Positions 8,501 through 15,776 of a DNA stretch of 64,000 bases are shown here, piece by piece (the stretch's first letter is position 1; the number at the start of each line of letters is the position of its first letter). The position numbers and the translations under genes are program-made. The notes under the pieces were generated by a model. It was not told the origin of the DNA. It worked only from the letters and a program-made list of their open reading frames with translations, and ran no database searches. The DNA is from G965199725 sp965199725 (GTDB lineage: Bacteria > Pseudomonadota > Gammaproteobacteria > Nitrosococcales > Methylophagaceae), in assembly GCA_965199725.1 (NCBI GenBank), contig OZ241321.1:1178001-1242000 (forward strand), in the 5' to 3' direction.

Positions 8501-9820
8501 TTAAAGGATATAGCGAGAAAGGTCCTCGTTTTGTACTAGGTCAGATAGTTGGCTATCAACATAGTCAGCATTAATGGTAAGCGGTTTGTTATCACCGGTA
8601 GGTACATTAAAAGACACCTGTTCAAGTAGCTTCTCTAATAAAGTATGCAGCCGCCGGGCACCAATATTTTCAGTTTGCTCATTTACTTGCCAAGCAAGTT
8701 CTGCAATACGGTTTACCCCTTCATCGGTAAATTCAAGTTGCACATCTTCTGTAGACATTAGTGCAATGTATTGTTCAGTTAATGAGGCATTAGGTTCAGT
8801 TAGAATACGAACAAATTCATCAACGCCTAAGGCATCAAGTTCAACCCGAATTGGTAGACGACCTTGTAATTCAGGAATAAGATCTGATGGTTTGCTTAAG
8901 TGAAATGCACCAGATGCAATGAATAAAATGTGGTTGGTTTTCACCATGCCATATTTAGTTGAGACGGTGCTGCCTTCAACTAATGGTAATAAGTCACGTT
9001 GGACACCTGTGCGGGAAATATCAGCGCCATTGCCGCCTTCATTGTGATGCGTAATTTTGTCAATTTCATCTAAAAATACGATACCATCCTGTTCAACAGC
9101 ATCAATCACCTGTAATTTAAGATCGTCTTCGTTGATAAGTTTGTTTGCCTCTTCTTCATGCAGGATGCGCAGTGCTTTAGCAATTAATAGTTTGCGCGTA
9201 GTCTTGCGTGATGAGTTCATGCTCTGTAACATATTCTGCAATTGATTTGTCATTTCTTCCATGCCAGGCGGGGACATAATTTCAACACCAATACTTGGGG
9301 CGTTAAGCTCTAATTCTATTTCTCGATCGTTGAGTTCGCCTTCACGTAGCATTTTACGAAAGCGCTGCCTTGTTGCCGAATCTTCATTACTTGTTTCAAC
9401 ATCACGCGCAGGCCGTAATAATGCATCCAGAATACGTTCTTCAGTAGCATCTTCAGCGCGTGATTGTACCGACTCAATTGCCTGCTTATGCACCATTTTC
9501 ATTGCTATTTCCGCAAGATCGCGAATAATTGCCTCAACATCACGACCTACATAACCAACTTCAGTAAATTTGGTTGCTTCGATTTTGATAAAAGGCGCAT
9601 TAGCCAACGTGGCAAGACGGCGGGCAATTTCAGTTTTGCCGACACCTGTCGGGCCTATCATCAGGATATTTTTTGGGGTGATTTCATGTTGCAATTCAGC
9701 AGAAAGCTGTTTGCGTCTATAGCGATTACGTAAGGCAATAGCCACCGCTTTTTTTGCTGTTTGTTGGCCAATAATGTGTGTATCAAGTGCTTGCACAATT
9801 TGCTTTGGGGTGAGTTCCAT
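8501..9820 (-). CDS. hslU: HslU, ATPase of the HslUV protease
   Basis: AAA+ unfoldase that feeds substrates to HslV in the cytosol; 439 residues. Walker A GPTGVGKTE near residue 54, Walker B GIVFLDEIDKI near 250, the pore motif GYVGRDVE near 90, arginine-containing GRLPIRVEL near 320, and the C-terminal YIL tail that inserts into HslV. An I-domain of about 110 residues separates the Walker motifs. It is 6 bases after hslV on the same strand, so they form one operon. Confidence 0.98.
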   Translation of the reverse strand: MELTPKQIVQALDTHIIGQQTAKKAVAIALRNRYRRKQLSAELQHEITPKNILMIGPTGVGKTEIARRLATLANAPFIKIEATKFTEVGYVGRDVEAIIRDLAEIAMKMVHKQAIESVQSRAEDATEERILDALLRPARDVETSNEDSATRQRFRKMLREGELNDREIELELNAPSIGVEIMSPPGMEEMTNQLQNMLQSMNSSRKTTRKLLIAKALRILHEEEANKLINEDDLKLQVIDAVEQDGIVFLDEIDKITHHNEGGNGADISRTGVQRDLLPLVEGSTVSTKYGMVKTNHILFIASGAFHLSKPSDLIPELQGRLPIRVELDALGVDEFVRILTEPNASLTEQYIALMSTEDVQLEFTDEGVNRIAELAWQVNEQTENIGARRLHTLLEKLLEQVSFNVPTGDNKPLTINADYVDSQLSDLVQNEDLSRYIL

Positions 9821-9826
9821 ATTTTA

Positions 9827-10369
9827 TTATTCACTCTCTAAAGTTTCAATATTGAAATGATGGTTAGTATATACACAAATATCAGCGGCAATCGCCAGAC
9901 TTTTTTCTACAATATCGTGGGCGCTTAACTGAGTGTTTGCAAGCAATGCTGCTGCTGCTGATTGAGCGAAGGGTCCGCCAGATCCGATTGCCATGAGACT
10001 GTTTTCAGGCTCAATAACATCTCCATTACCAGTGATGATAAGTGATGCTGTGCTATTGGCAACTGCGAGCAACGCTTCCAATCGGCGCATTATTCTGTCT
10101 GTGCGCCAATCTTTAGCCAGTTCCATGGCGCTCTTTGTAAAATGCCCCTGATGTTTTTCCAGTTTGGCCTCGAAACGTTCAAATAGGGTAAAAGCATCAG
10201 CAGTACCACCAGCAAAACCAGCAATCACAGTATCTTTGTACAGACGTCTAACTTTGCGCGCACTGCCCTTCATAATAGTGCTGCCAAGACTGACCTGACC
10301 ATCACCACCGATTACAACCTGACCGTTACGACGACACGACAAAATAGTAGTGCCTCGGTACTGATCCAT
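9827..10369 (-). CDS. hslV: HslV, proteolytic subunit of HslUV
   Basis: Threonine peptidase of the bacterial proteasome-like complex; 180 residues. After a short propeptide MDQYRG the mature N terminus would be TTILSCRRNG, giving the catalytic Thr. GDGQVSLGSTIMK, KVRRLY and AGFAGGTADAF follow as in the family. It is first in the minus-strand series hslV-hslU-DUF971-ubiE-ubiJ-ubiB-djlA. AGGAGT precedes the start codon. A sigma70-like promoter lies about 30 bases upstream; no heat-shock-type promoter is obvious to me. Confidence 0.97.
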   Translation of the reverse strand: MDQYRGTTILSCRRNGQVVIGGDGQVSLGSTIMKGSARKVRRLYKDTVIAGFAGGTADAFTLFERFEAKLEKHQGHFTKSAMELAKDWRTDRIMRRLEALLAVANSTASLIITGNGDVIEPENSLMAIGSGGPFAQSAAAALLANTQLSAHDIVEKSLAIAADICVYTNHHFNIETLESE

Positions 10370-10389
10370 ATTAAACTCCTCATAGTTGA

Positions 10390-10419
10390 ATTATATACTG
10401 GAATAGTATACTATGACAG
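10390..10419 (-). promoter_or_regulatory. Candidate sigma70 promoter for hslVU
   Basis: On the minus strand, CTGTCA (10419-10414) and a perfect TATAAT (10395-10390) are 18 bases apart, about 20 bases before the hslV start codon. A 12-base palindrome ATAGTATACTAT (10403-10414) lies between the boxes and could be an operator. Assignment is by motif only. Confidence 0.5.
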
Positions 10420-10520
10420 GTTAGCATAGCTTTTCAGTATTTTAGGGAGCTACCTAATTCTTTTGATGGTAGCTTGGATGTTTTTTGATTTTTAGAATAG
10501 CATACCGGATGATTTTGTGG

Positions 10521-10549
10521 TTGACAACAGACTTGATTTTCCGCAGAAT
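10521..10549 (+). promoter_or_regulatory. Promoter of the tRNA-Tyr/Gly/Thr operon
   Basis: TTGACA (10521-10526), 17-base spacer, CAGAAT (10544-10549), then a G/C-rich stretch of the discriminator type, 16 bases before the tRNA-Tyr gene. A consensus -35 and short leader suit a stable RNA operon. Confidence 0.6.
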
Positions 10550-10565
10550 GCTCTCCCTTTTAAGT

Positions 10566-10650
10566 GGAGGGGTTCCCGAGCGGTCAAAGGGATCAGACTG
10601 TAAATCTGACGGCTCAGCCTTCGGAGGTTCGAATCCTCCTCCCTCCACCA
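10566..10650 (+). tRNA. tRNA-Tyr (anticodon GTA)
   Basis: 85 bases with a long variable arm of class II type, acceptor GGAGGGG pairing with TCCCTCC, anticodon GTA in CTGTAAA, T-loop GTTCGAATC and an encoded CCA. First in the Tyr-Gly-Thr cluster. Confidence 0.97.
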
Positions 10651-10676
10651 TGGCAATTAGCGTAGATACTGTGTTT

Positions 10677-10750
10677 GCGGGTGTAGTTCAATGGTAGAAC
10701 TCCAGCCTTCCAAGCTGATCACGTGGGTTCGATTCCCATCACCCGCTCCA
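10677..10750 (+). tRNA. tRNA-Gly (anticodon TCC)
   Basis: 74 bases, acceptor GCGGGTG, D-loop TTCAATGGTAGAA, anticodon TCC in the loop CTTCCAA, T-loop GTTCGATTC, CCA encoded. It is 26 bases after tRNA-Tyr. Confidence 0.97.
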
Positions 10751-10765
10751 TGCTTGTTTAGACAT

Positions 10766-10841
10766 GCCTGCATAGCTCAGTCGGTAGAGCGCATCCATGG
10801 TAAGGATGAGGTCATCAGTTCAATTCTGATTGTGGGCTCCA
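10766..10841 (+). tRNA. tRNA-Thr (anticodon GGT)
   Basis: 76 bases, anticodon stem CATCC/GGATG with loop ATGGTAA giving GGT, T-loop GTTCAATTC, CCA encoded. The acceptor stem contains G-T wobbles. Last tRNA before the tuf gene, as in E. coli thrU-tyrU-glyT-thrT-tufB. Confidence 0.95.
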
Positions 10842-10858
10842 CTAAAAGATTTTTGCTT

Positions 10859-10892
10859 AGACAGGCTTTTTCTGTCTTTGCTTTTTTTATTA
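10859..10892 (+). terminator. Hairpin plus T-tract between tRNA-Thr and tuf
   Basis: AGACAG (10859-10864) pairs with CTGTCT (10872-10877) and is followed by a T-rich run including seven Ts. It would end or attenuate tRNA transcripts before tuf. The stem is only 6 bp, so partial read-through is likely. Confidence 0.6.
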
Positions 10893-10943
10893 GATTAAGG
10901 GCAATAATGTTATGAGAGACAATGCAAGCTGAGGAAACAAATC

Positions 10944-12134
10944 ATGTCTAAAGAGAAGTTTGAACGCAACAAGCCACATGTCAATGTGGGTACAATTGGT
11001 CACGTCGACCATGGTAAAACAACGCTGACAGCAGCTATCACCAAAGTGATGGCTGATACTCAGGGTGGTGAGATAAAATCTTTTGCTGATATTGATAATG
11101 CACCAGAAGAAAGAGAGCGCGGTATTACCATCTCAACATCACATGTTGAATACGAAACTGCAAATAGACATTATGCGCACGTTGATTGCCCAGGTCATGC
11201 CGATTATGTCAAAAATATGATTACTGGTGCCGCCCAGATGGATGGTGCTATTTTAGTTGTCAATGCCGCTGATGGCCCAATGCCACAAACACGCGAACAT
11301 ATCCTGCTTTCTCGTCAGGTCGGTGTACCCTATATTGTTGTGTTTTTAAACAAGGCCGACATGGTTGATGATGCCGAATTGATTGAACTGGTTGAAATGG
11401 AAGTCCGTGAGCTATTAGACAAGTATGATTTCCCAGGTGATGATACCCCCATTATTGTTGGTAGTGCCCTGAAAGCGTTAGAAGGCGACACCAGTGATAT
11501 AGGTATACCAGCCATCATCCGCTTAGCAGAAGCGATGGACAGTTATTTTCCAGAGCCGGAACGGTCAGTGGATGGTGCATTCCTGATGCCGATAGAAGAT
11601 GTTTTTTCAATATCGGGACGTGGCACTGTAGTAACGGGTCGGGTTGAACGCGGCATCGTTAAAGTTGGCGAAGATCTGGAAATAGTCGGTATTAAGGATA
11701 CTGCAAAAACGACCTGTACCGGTGTTGAAATGTTCCGTAAGCTGCTTGATGAAGGCAGATCAGGTGATAATGTTGGTGTATTGTTGCGTGGCACTAAACG
11801 GGAAGATGTTGACAGGGGTCAGGTACTGGCCCACCCAGGTACCATTAAGCCACATACTCAGTTTGAATCAGAAGTATATATTTTGTCAAAAGATGAAGGC
11901 GGACGACATACTCCATTCTTTAATGGTTACCGCCCCCAGTTTTACTTCCGTACTACTGATGTTACCGGTATCTGTGATTTGCCCAAGGATATTGAAATGG
12001 TTATGCCAGGCGATAACATCAAAATGAGCGTTACCTTAATTGCTCCGATTGCCATGGAAGAAGGTCTGCGCTTTGCTATCCGTGAAGGTGGTCGCACAGT
12101 AGGCGCTGGTGTTGTCAGTAAGATTATTGAATGA
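10944..12134 (+). CDS. tuf: Elongation factor Tu, copy 1
   Basis: GTPase that brings aminoacyl-tRNA to the ribosome; 396 residues. G motifs GHVDHGKTT (about 18-26), DCPGHADYV (about 81-89) and NKAD (about 136-139) are all present, and domains II and III are complete to KIIE. It is identical to the second copy at 27444 over the whole gene plus 14 bases upstream and 8 downstream. It sits in the tRNA-tuf-tRNA-Trp-secE context (tufB position). GAGGAAAC is the ribosome site. Confidence 0.99.
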   Translation: MSKEKFERNKPHVNVGTIGHVDHGKTTLTAAITKVMADTQGGEIKSFADIDNAPEERERGITISTSHVEYETANRHYAHVDCPGHADYVKNMITGAAQMDGAILVVNAADGPMPQTREHILLSRQVGVPYIVVFLNKADMVDDAELIELVEMEVRELLDKYDFPGDDTPIIVGSALKALEGDTSDIGIPAIIRLAEAMDSYFPEPERSVDGAFLMPIEDVFSISGRGTVVTGRVERGIVKVGEDLEIVGIKDTAKTTCTGVEMFRKLLDEGRSGDNVGVLLRGTKREDVDRGQVLAHPGTIKPHTQFESEVYILSKDEGGRHTPFFNGYRPQFYFRTTDVTGICDLPKDIEMVMPGDNIKMSVTLIAPIAMEEGLRFAIREGGRTVGAGVVSKIIE

Positions 12135-12213
12135 GGGGATAAGTTTGGCTGAGTTGACTGACAGCCTTTGCTGTTGATTTCTGACTTGGTCTTTAGTTGC
12201 AGGCAGTATGTTT

Positions 12214-12289
12214 AGGCCAGTAGCTCAATTGGTAGAGCGACGGTCTCCAAAACCGTAGGTTGGGGGTTCAATTCCCTCCTGGCCTGCCA
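12214..12289 (+). tRNA. tRNA-Trp (anticodon CCA)
   Basis: 76 bases, acceptor AGGCCAG/CTGGCCT, anticodon stem ACGGT/ACCGT with loop CTCCAAA giving CCA, T-loop GTTCAATTC and encoded 3' CCA. It lies between tuf and secE, its usual place in gammaproteobacteria. Confidence 0.97.
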
Positions 12290-12317
12290 TTTGGGTCTTT
12301 TTGGATAATATGTGATA

Positions 12318-12659
12318 ATGGCAGATAATGTTAGGTTGACAGTCGCAGTTATAATCATGGTAGTTGCGATTACTGTGTTTTATGTCTATGCTGCACAGTA
12401 CTCAACATTGTTGCGAGTGATTGGCTTACTGGCTTCTGTAGGCATTTCTTTGTTTATTGCATCAACAACGACGGTTGGTTCGGTCATCTTTGATTATGTT
12501 CGGGATACACGCACAGAAGTGCGTAAGGTTGTTTGGCCAACCTCCCAGGAAACCATACAGACGACGATGATAGTGCTGTTGATGGTCATGATTGTTGCAT
12601 TATTGTTATGGGGTTTTGATTCGTTGTTGGGCTGGGCAGTTCGCGCGCTGACATCATAA
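12318..12659 (+). CDS. secE: SecE, preprotein translocase subunit
   Basis: Inner-membrane subunit that clamps SecY. 113 residues from the ATG at 12318; a GTG two codons earlier is also in frame. Three hydrophobic segments (about 8-26, 31-55, 84-108) make it the long, three-helix form of enterobacteria and relatives. The conserved amphipathic part RTEVRKVVWPTSQET precedes the last helix. It is 11 bases upstream of nusG, in the normal secE-nusG pair. Confidence 0.96.
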   Translation: MADNVRLTVAVIIMVVAITVFYVYAAQYSTLLRVIGLLASVGISLFIASTTTVGSVIFDYVRDTRTEVRKVVWPTSQETIQTTMIVLLMVMIVALLLWGFDSLLGWAVRALTS

Positions 12660-12670
12660 GGATTTGCATA

Positions 12671-13204
12671 ATGAGTAAACATTGGTATGTTATACAGGCT
12701 TTTTCTGGATATGAAGCACAGGTGAAACGTTCGCTGGAAGAACGCATAGAGCGTTTTGGTCTCCAGGATAAATTTGGTGAGGTATTGGTGCCAACTGAAG
12801 AAGTTGTGGAAATGCGCGAGGGAAAAAAGCGCCGAAGTGAGCGTAAGTTTTTCCCTGGCTATGTATTAGTTCACATGGAAATGGATGATGAAACATGGCA
12901 TGCGGTTAATGATATTCCGCGTGTACTCCGTTTTATTGGCGGTTCGGGCGATCGTCCTGCACCAATCACAGAAGTAGAAGCTACTCAGATTATGCAGCGT
13001 GTGCAGGAGGGTACAGAAAGCCCAAGACCTAAGGTGACGTTTGATCCGGGTGAAGTAGTGCGTATTACTGACGGGCCATTCAATGACTTTACTGGCGTGA
13101 TTGAAGAGGTCAATTACGAAAAGAACAGGGTGCGAGTAGAAGTACTGATTTTTGGTCGCTCTACCCCTGTTGATCTTGAATTTGGTCAGGTTGAAAAAGG
13201 CTAA
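12671..13204 (+). CDS. nusG: NusG, transcription elongation factor
   Basis: 177 residues. The NGN domain (about 1-120; KHWYVIQAFSGYE at the start, FFPGYVLVHMEM near 62) binds RNA polymerase. The C-terminal KOW domain (about 125-177; GEVVRITDGPFNDFTG) contacts Rho or S10. It follows secE closely and is 70 bases before rplK. No insertion or truncation. Confidence 0.98.
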   Translation: MSKHWYVIQAFSGYEAQVKRSLEERIERFGLQDKFGEVLVPTEEVVEMREGKKRRSERKFFPGYVLVHMEMDDETWHAVNDIPRVLRFIGGSGDRPAPITEVEATQIMQRVQEGTESPRPKVTFDPGEVVRITDGPFNDFTGVIEEVNYEKNRVRVEVLIFGRSTPVDLEFGQVEKG

Positions 13205-13274
13205 CAGTTTCCTAGTTAGCAAGGTTTACTGAGGGAGCTTAAGAGGTGATCTTTACCCGTTTTAGGAGTATAAA

Positions 13275-13709
13275 ATGGCGAAAAAAGTAGATGCTTATAT
13301 CAAATTACAAGTACCGGCTGGTTCAGCTAACCCGAGCCCACCCGTTGGGCCTGCTTTGGGGCAACACGGTTTAAATATAATGGAGTTTTGCAAAGCGTTT
13401 AATGCTAAAACTAAAGGCATGGAGCAAGGCTTACCTGTTCCTGTCGTTATTACGGTATTCAATGATAAAAGTTTTACTTTTATCACCAAAACACCGCCAT
13501 CAGCGGTTCTACTGTTAAAGGCAGCTGGGCTGAAAGGTGGCAGTGGTCGCCCAAACACTGAAAAAGTAGGCACAGTAAACCGTACTCAACTGGAAGAGAT
13601 TGCCACAACTAAAATGCCAGATATGACTGCTTATGATATGGAAGCAGCAGTAAAAATGGTTGCTGGTACTGCACGCAGTATGGGACTGGATGCAGAGGGC
13701 GTTGAATAA
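13275..13709 (+). CDS. rplK: Ribosomal protein L11
   Basis: 144 residues, 50S stalk-base protein of the GTPase centre. N-terminal domain KVDAYIKLQVPAG and the proline-rich PPVGPALGQHG are followed by the rRNA-binding C-terminal domain ending SMGLDAEGVE. TTTTAGGAG precedes the start. The TAA overlaps the rplA ATG by one base (TAATG), so the pair is translationally coupled as in other bacteria, where L1 represses the L11 operon. Confidence 0.98.
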   Translation: MAKKVDAYIKLQVPAGSANPSPPVGPALGQHGLNIMEFCKAFNAKTKGMEQGLPVPVVITVFNDKSFTFITKTPPSAVLLLKAAGLKGGSGRPNTEKVGTVNRTQLEEIATTKMPDMTAYDMEAAVKMVAGTARSMGLDAEGVE

Positions 13710-14401
13710 TGGCTGCCACAGGTAAAAGAAGCCGGGCAATTCGTGAGAAGATCAATACAAATAAAGTATTTCCAATTGATGAAGCGATAGCGTTTGTCAA
13801 AGAACATGCCAATGCTAAATTTGTTGAATCAATTGATGTGGCGATCAATTTGGGCGTTGATTCACGTAAATCCGATCAGGTGATTCGCAGTTCAACTGTA
13901 TTGCCCTGTGGCACGGGGAAAACAGTGCGTGTAGCAGTATTTGCCCAAGGTGCAAGCGCTGATGCTGCTCTGGCAGCAGGAGCAGATATCGTTGGTTATG
14001 AAGATTTGGCAGAATCAATCAAAGCAGGCAATATTGATTTTGATGTCGTTATTGCCTCGCCTGATGCAATGAAAATAGTTGGTACATTAGGCCAGATACT
14101 AGGCCCACGTGGTTTGATGCCTAATCCTAAAGTTGGCACAGTAACATCCAATGTTGCTGATGCAGTGAGAAATGTTAAATCCGGGCAGGTGCGCTATCGT
14201 ACAGATAAAGCTGGAATTATTCACTGCCCTATTGGTAATGCCAGTTTTGATACTGAAGCATTAAAGCAAAACTTACAGACATTGCTTGAAGACATAAATA
14301 AATTACAACCAAGTTCGGCTAAAGGTATTTTTTTGCAACGCATCAGTTTATCCAGCACGATGGGGGCTGGTATTATCGTTGATAAACTATCTTTGGAATA
14401 A
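13709..14401 (+). CDS. rplA: Ribosomal protein L1
   Basis: 230 residues, the L1 stalk protein and autogenous regulator of the rplKA mRNA in the family. Conserved blocks are VDVAINLGVDSRKSDQ, LPCGTGKTVRVAVFA and GQILGPRGLMPNPKVGTV. The start codon overlaps the rplK stop. A 233-base gap with the L10 leader follows. Confidence 0.98.
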   Translation: MAATGKRSRAIREKINTNKVFPIDEAIAFVKEHANAKFVESIDVAINLGVDSRKSDQVIRSSTVLPCGTGKTVRVAVFAQGASADAALAAGADIVGYEDLAESIKAGNIDFDVVIASPDAMKIVGTLGQILGPRGLMPNPKVGTVTSNVADAVRNVKSGQVRYRTDKAGIIHCPIGNASFDTEALKQNLQTLLEDINKLQPSSAKGIFLQRISLSSTMGAGIIVDKLSLE

Positions 14402-14445
14402 TTGGTTTGACAGATATTTGGATCGTTCGGTTTGTGCCGAATTGT

Positions 14446-14634
14446 CTAAGACCGTAGGTGCTTTAAGTTTAATTGGTTGCATTGATGTAATCTGCCTACG
14501 CAGACGGGTTCAGCTACAGAATTTCTGGATGTTGAATACCGTAATAGTGGGAAGAAACAGTATGCTTTTTCCTGTATCAACAGTGTAGCTACTTTACTGT
14601 AAAGTTGGTAGCGAGCTCAAGGAGGTAATCTTAG
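14446..14634 (+). promoter_or_regulatory. L10 leader (autoregulatory 5' UTR of rplJL)
   Basis: The L10-leader core is recognisable: TAAGACCGTAGGTG (14447-14460) pairing across a loop with GCCTACGCAGACGGG (14494-14508), followed by a structured stretch up to the AGGAGGT ribosome site at 14620. In the family, L10(L12)4 binds here and shuts off rplJL translation. A TTGACA at 14407 could be a -35 box; I see no convincing -10. Confidence 0.8.
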
Positions 14635-15153
14635 GTGGCAATGCATCTGGAAGAAAAAAAAGCTGTTGTTGCTGAAATTGCTGAAGTGGCAGCAATGGCT
14701 TATTCTGCTATTGCAGCAGAGTATCGTGGATTATCTGTTTCGGCAATGACGGCATTGCGTGTTGCAGCTCGCAATGAGAATATTTATTTGCGTGTTGTTA
14801 GAAATACACTGGCTAAACGTGCTGTAGAGGGTACTGATTTTGCCTGCATGCAGTCAGGTATGACTGGACCTTTGGTGTTTGGGTTTTCTACTGAAGATCC
14901 AAGCGCGGTAGCACGAGTAATGGCTAGTTTTGCTAAAGAACATGATCGGCTTACAATTAAAATGATTTCGCTAGGTGGTAAATTATTACCGCCGACCGAA
15001 ATTGAGAAATTGGCCAACATGCCTACTAGGGATCAGGCAATTGCTATGTTGATGGGCACTATGAAGGCACCGATTGACAAGTTTGTCCGTACATTGGTAG
15101 CACCAACTAGCAAAATGATTTGCATGCTTGTAGCGATTCGTAATGCAAAATAA
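14635..15153 (+). CDS. rplJ: Ribosomal protein L10
   Basis: 172 residues, stalk base that carries the L7/L12 dimers. I chose the GTG at 14635 because AGGAGGT lies 8 bases upstream and because MAMHLEEKKAVVAEI then aligns with MALNLQDKQAIVAEV of E. coli; the ATG two codons later would leave too long a gap. The C-terminal helix that binds L12 is present. Controlled by the L10 leader just upstream. Confidence 0.97.
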   Translation: MAMHLEEKKAVVAEIAEVAAMAYSAIAAEYRGLSVSAMTALRVAARNENIYLRVVRNTLAKRAVEGTDFACMQSGMTGPLVFGFSTEDPSAVARVMASFAKEHDRLTIKMISLGGKLLPPTEIEKLANMPTRDQAIAMLMGTMKAPIDKFVRTLVAPTSKMICMLVAIRNAK

Positions 15154-15214
15154 GCGGCTTAAATCAGGTTTAAGCCGAACATTAATTCTGTACGTTTGAA
15201 TTTAGGAAATAATC

Positions 15215-15598
15215 ATGGCAAAAGTAAATAAAGAAGATATTTTAGAAGCAATTTCAGCAATGACAGTGGTTGAAGTTGTAGAATTAATTGAAGCAATGGA
15301 AAAGAAATTTGGTGTTACCGCTGCCGCACCTGTGGCTGCGGCACCTGTGGCTGGTAGCGTTGATGATGGTGCTTCTACAGCAGAGCAAACTGAGTTTGAT
15401 GTAGTCATGACAAGCTTTGGCGACAATAAGGTAGGGGTTATTAAAGTGGTTCGTGCCATTACTGGACTAGGGTTAAAAGATGCCAAAGATATGGTTGAAG
15501 CAGTTCCAGCAACAGTCAAAGAAGGTTCTGCAAAGACAGAAGCGGAAGCTATTGTTAAGCAGTTGACTGAAGCGGGTGCGAAGGCTGATCTAAAATAA
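15215..15598 (+). CDS. rplL: Ribosomal protein L7/L12
   Basis: 127 residues. The N-terminal dimerisation helices (about 1-33), an Ala/Pro-rich hinge (AAAPVAAAPVAGS, about 38-52) and the C-terminal factor-binding domain with the conserved KVGVIKVVRAITGLGLKDAK are all present. AGGAAATAATC precedes the ATG. It lies 61 bases after rplJ, and 178 bases before rpoB, where a weak hairpin GGTGA/TCACC (15613-15626) could be an attenuator or processing site. Confidence 0.98.
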   Translation: MAKVNKEDILEAISAMTVVEVVELIEAMEKKFGVTAAAPVAAAPVAGSVDDGASTAEQTEFDVVMTSFGDNKVGVIKVVRAITGLGLKDAKDMVEAVPATVKEGSAKTEAEAIVKQLTEAGAKADLK

Positions 15599-15776
15599 AT
15601 ATTTTTTGTTTTGGTGATTGGTCACCATTATTATGAAGATAGCTAATGGTTTTTAGTCACACTGGCGTTTTCCATTGCTCAGCTTATGTGATGAAGTTAA
15701 GTTGGCTTATAAAGTGATGCTAGATTAGCACTGCATTAGTGCGATCAAGATCAAGTTGTTCCTTGAGGTGTAATAA

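Noticed and set aside
15613..15626. Small hairpin GGTGA/TCACC between rplL and rpoB
   Set aside because: Only 5 bp and without a T-run; could be an attenuator or RNase III site but not supportable alone.
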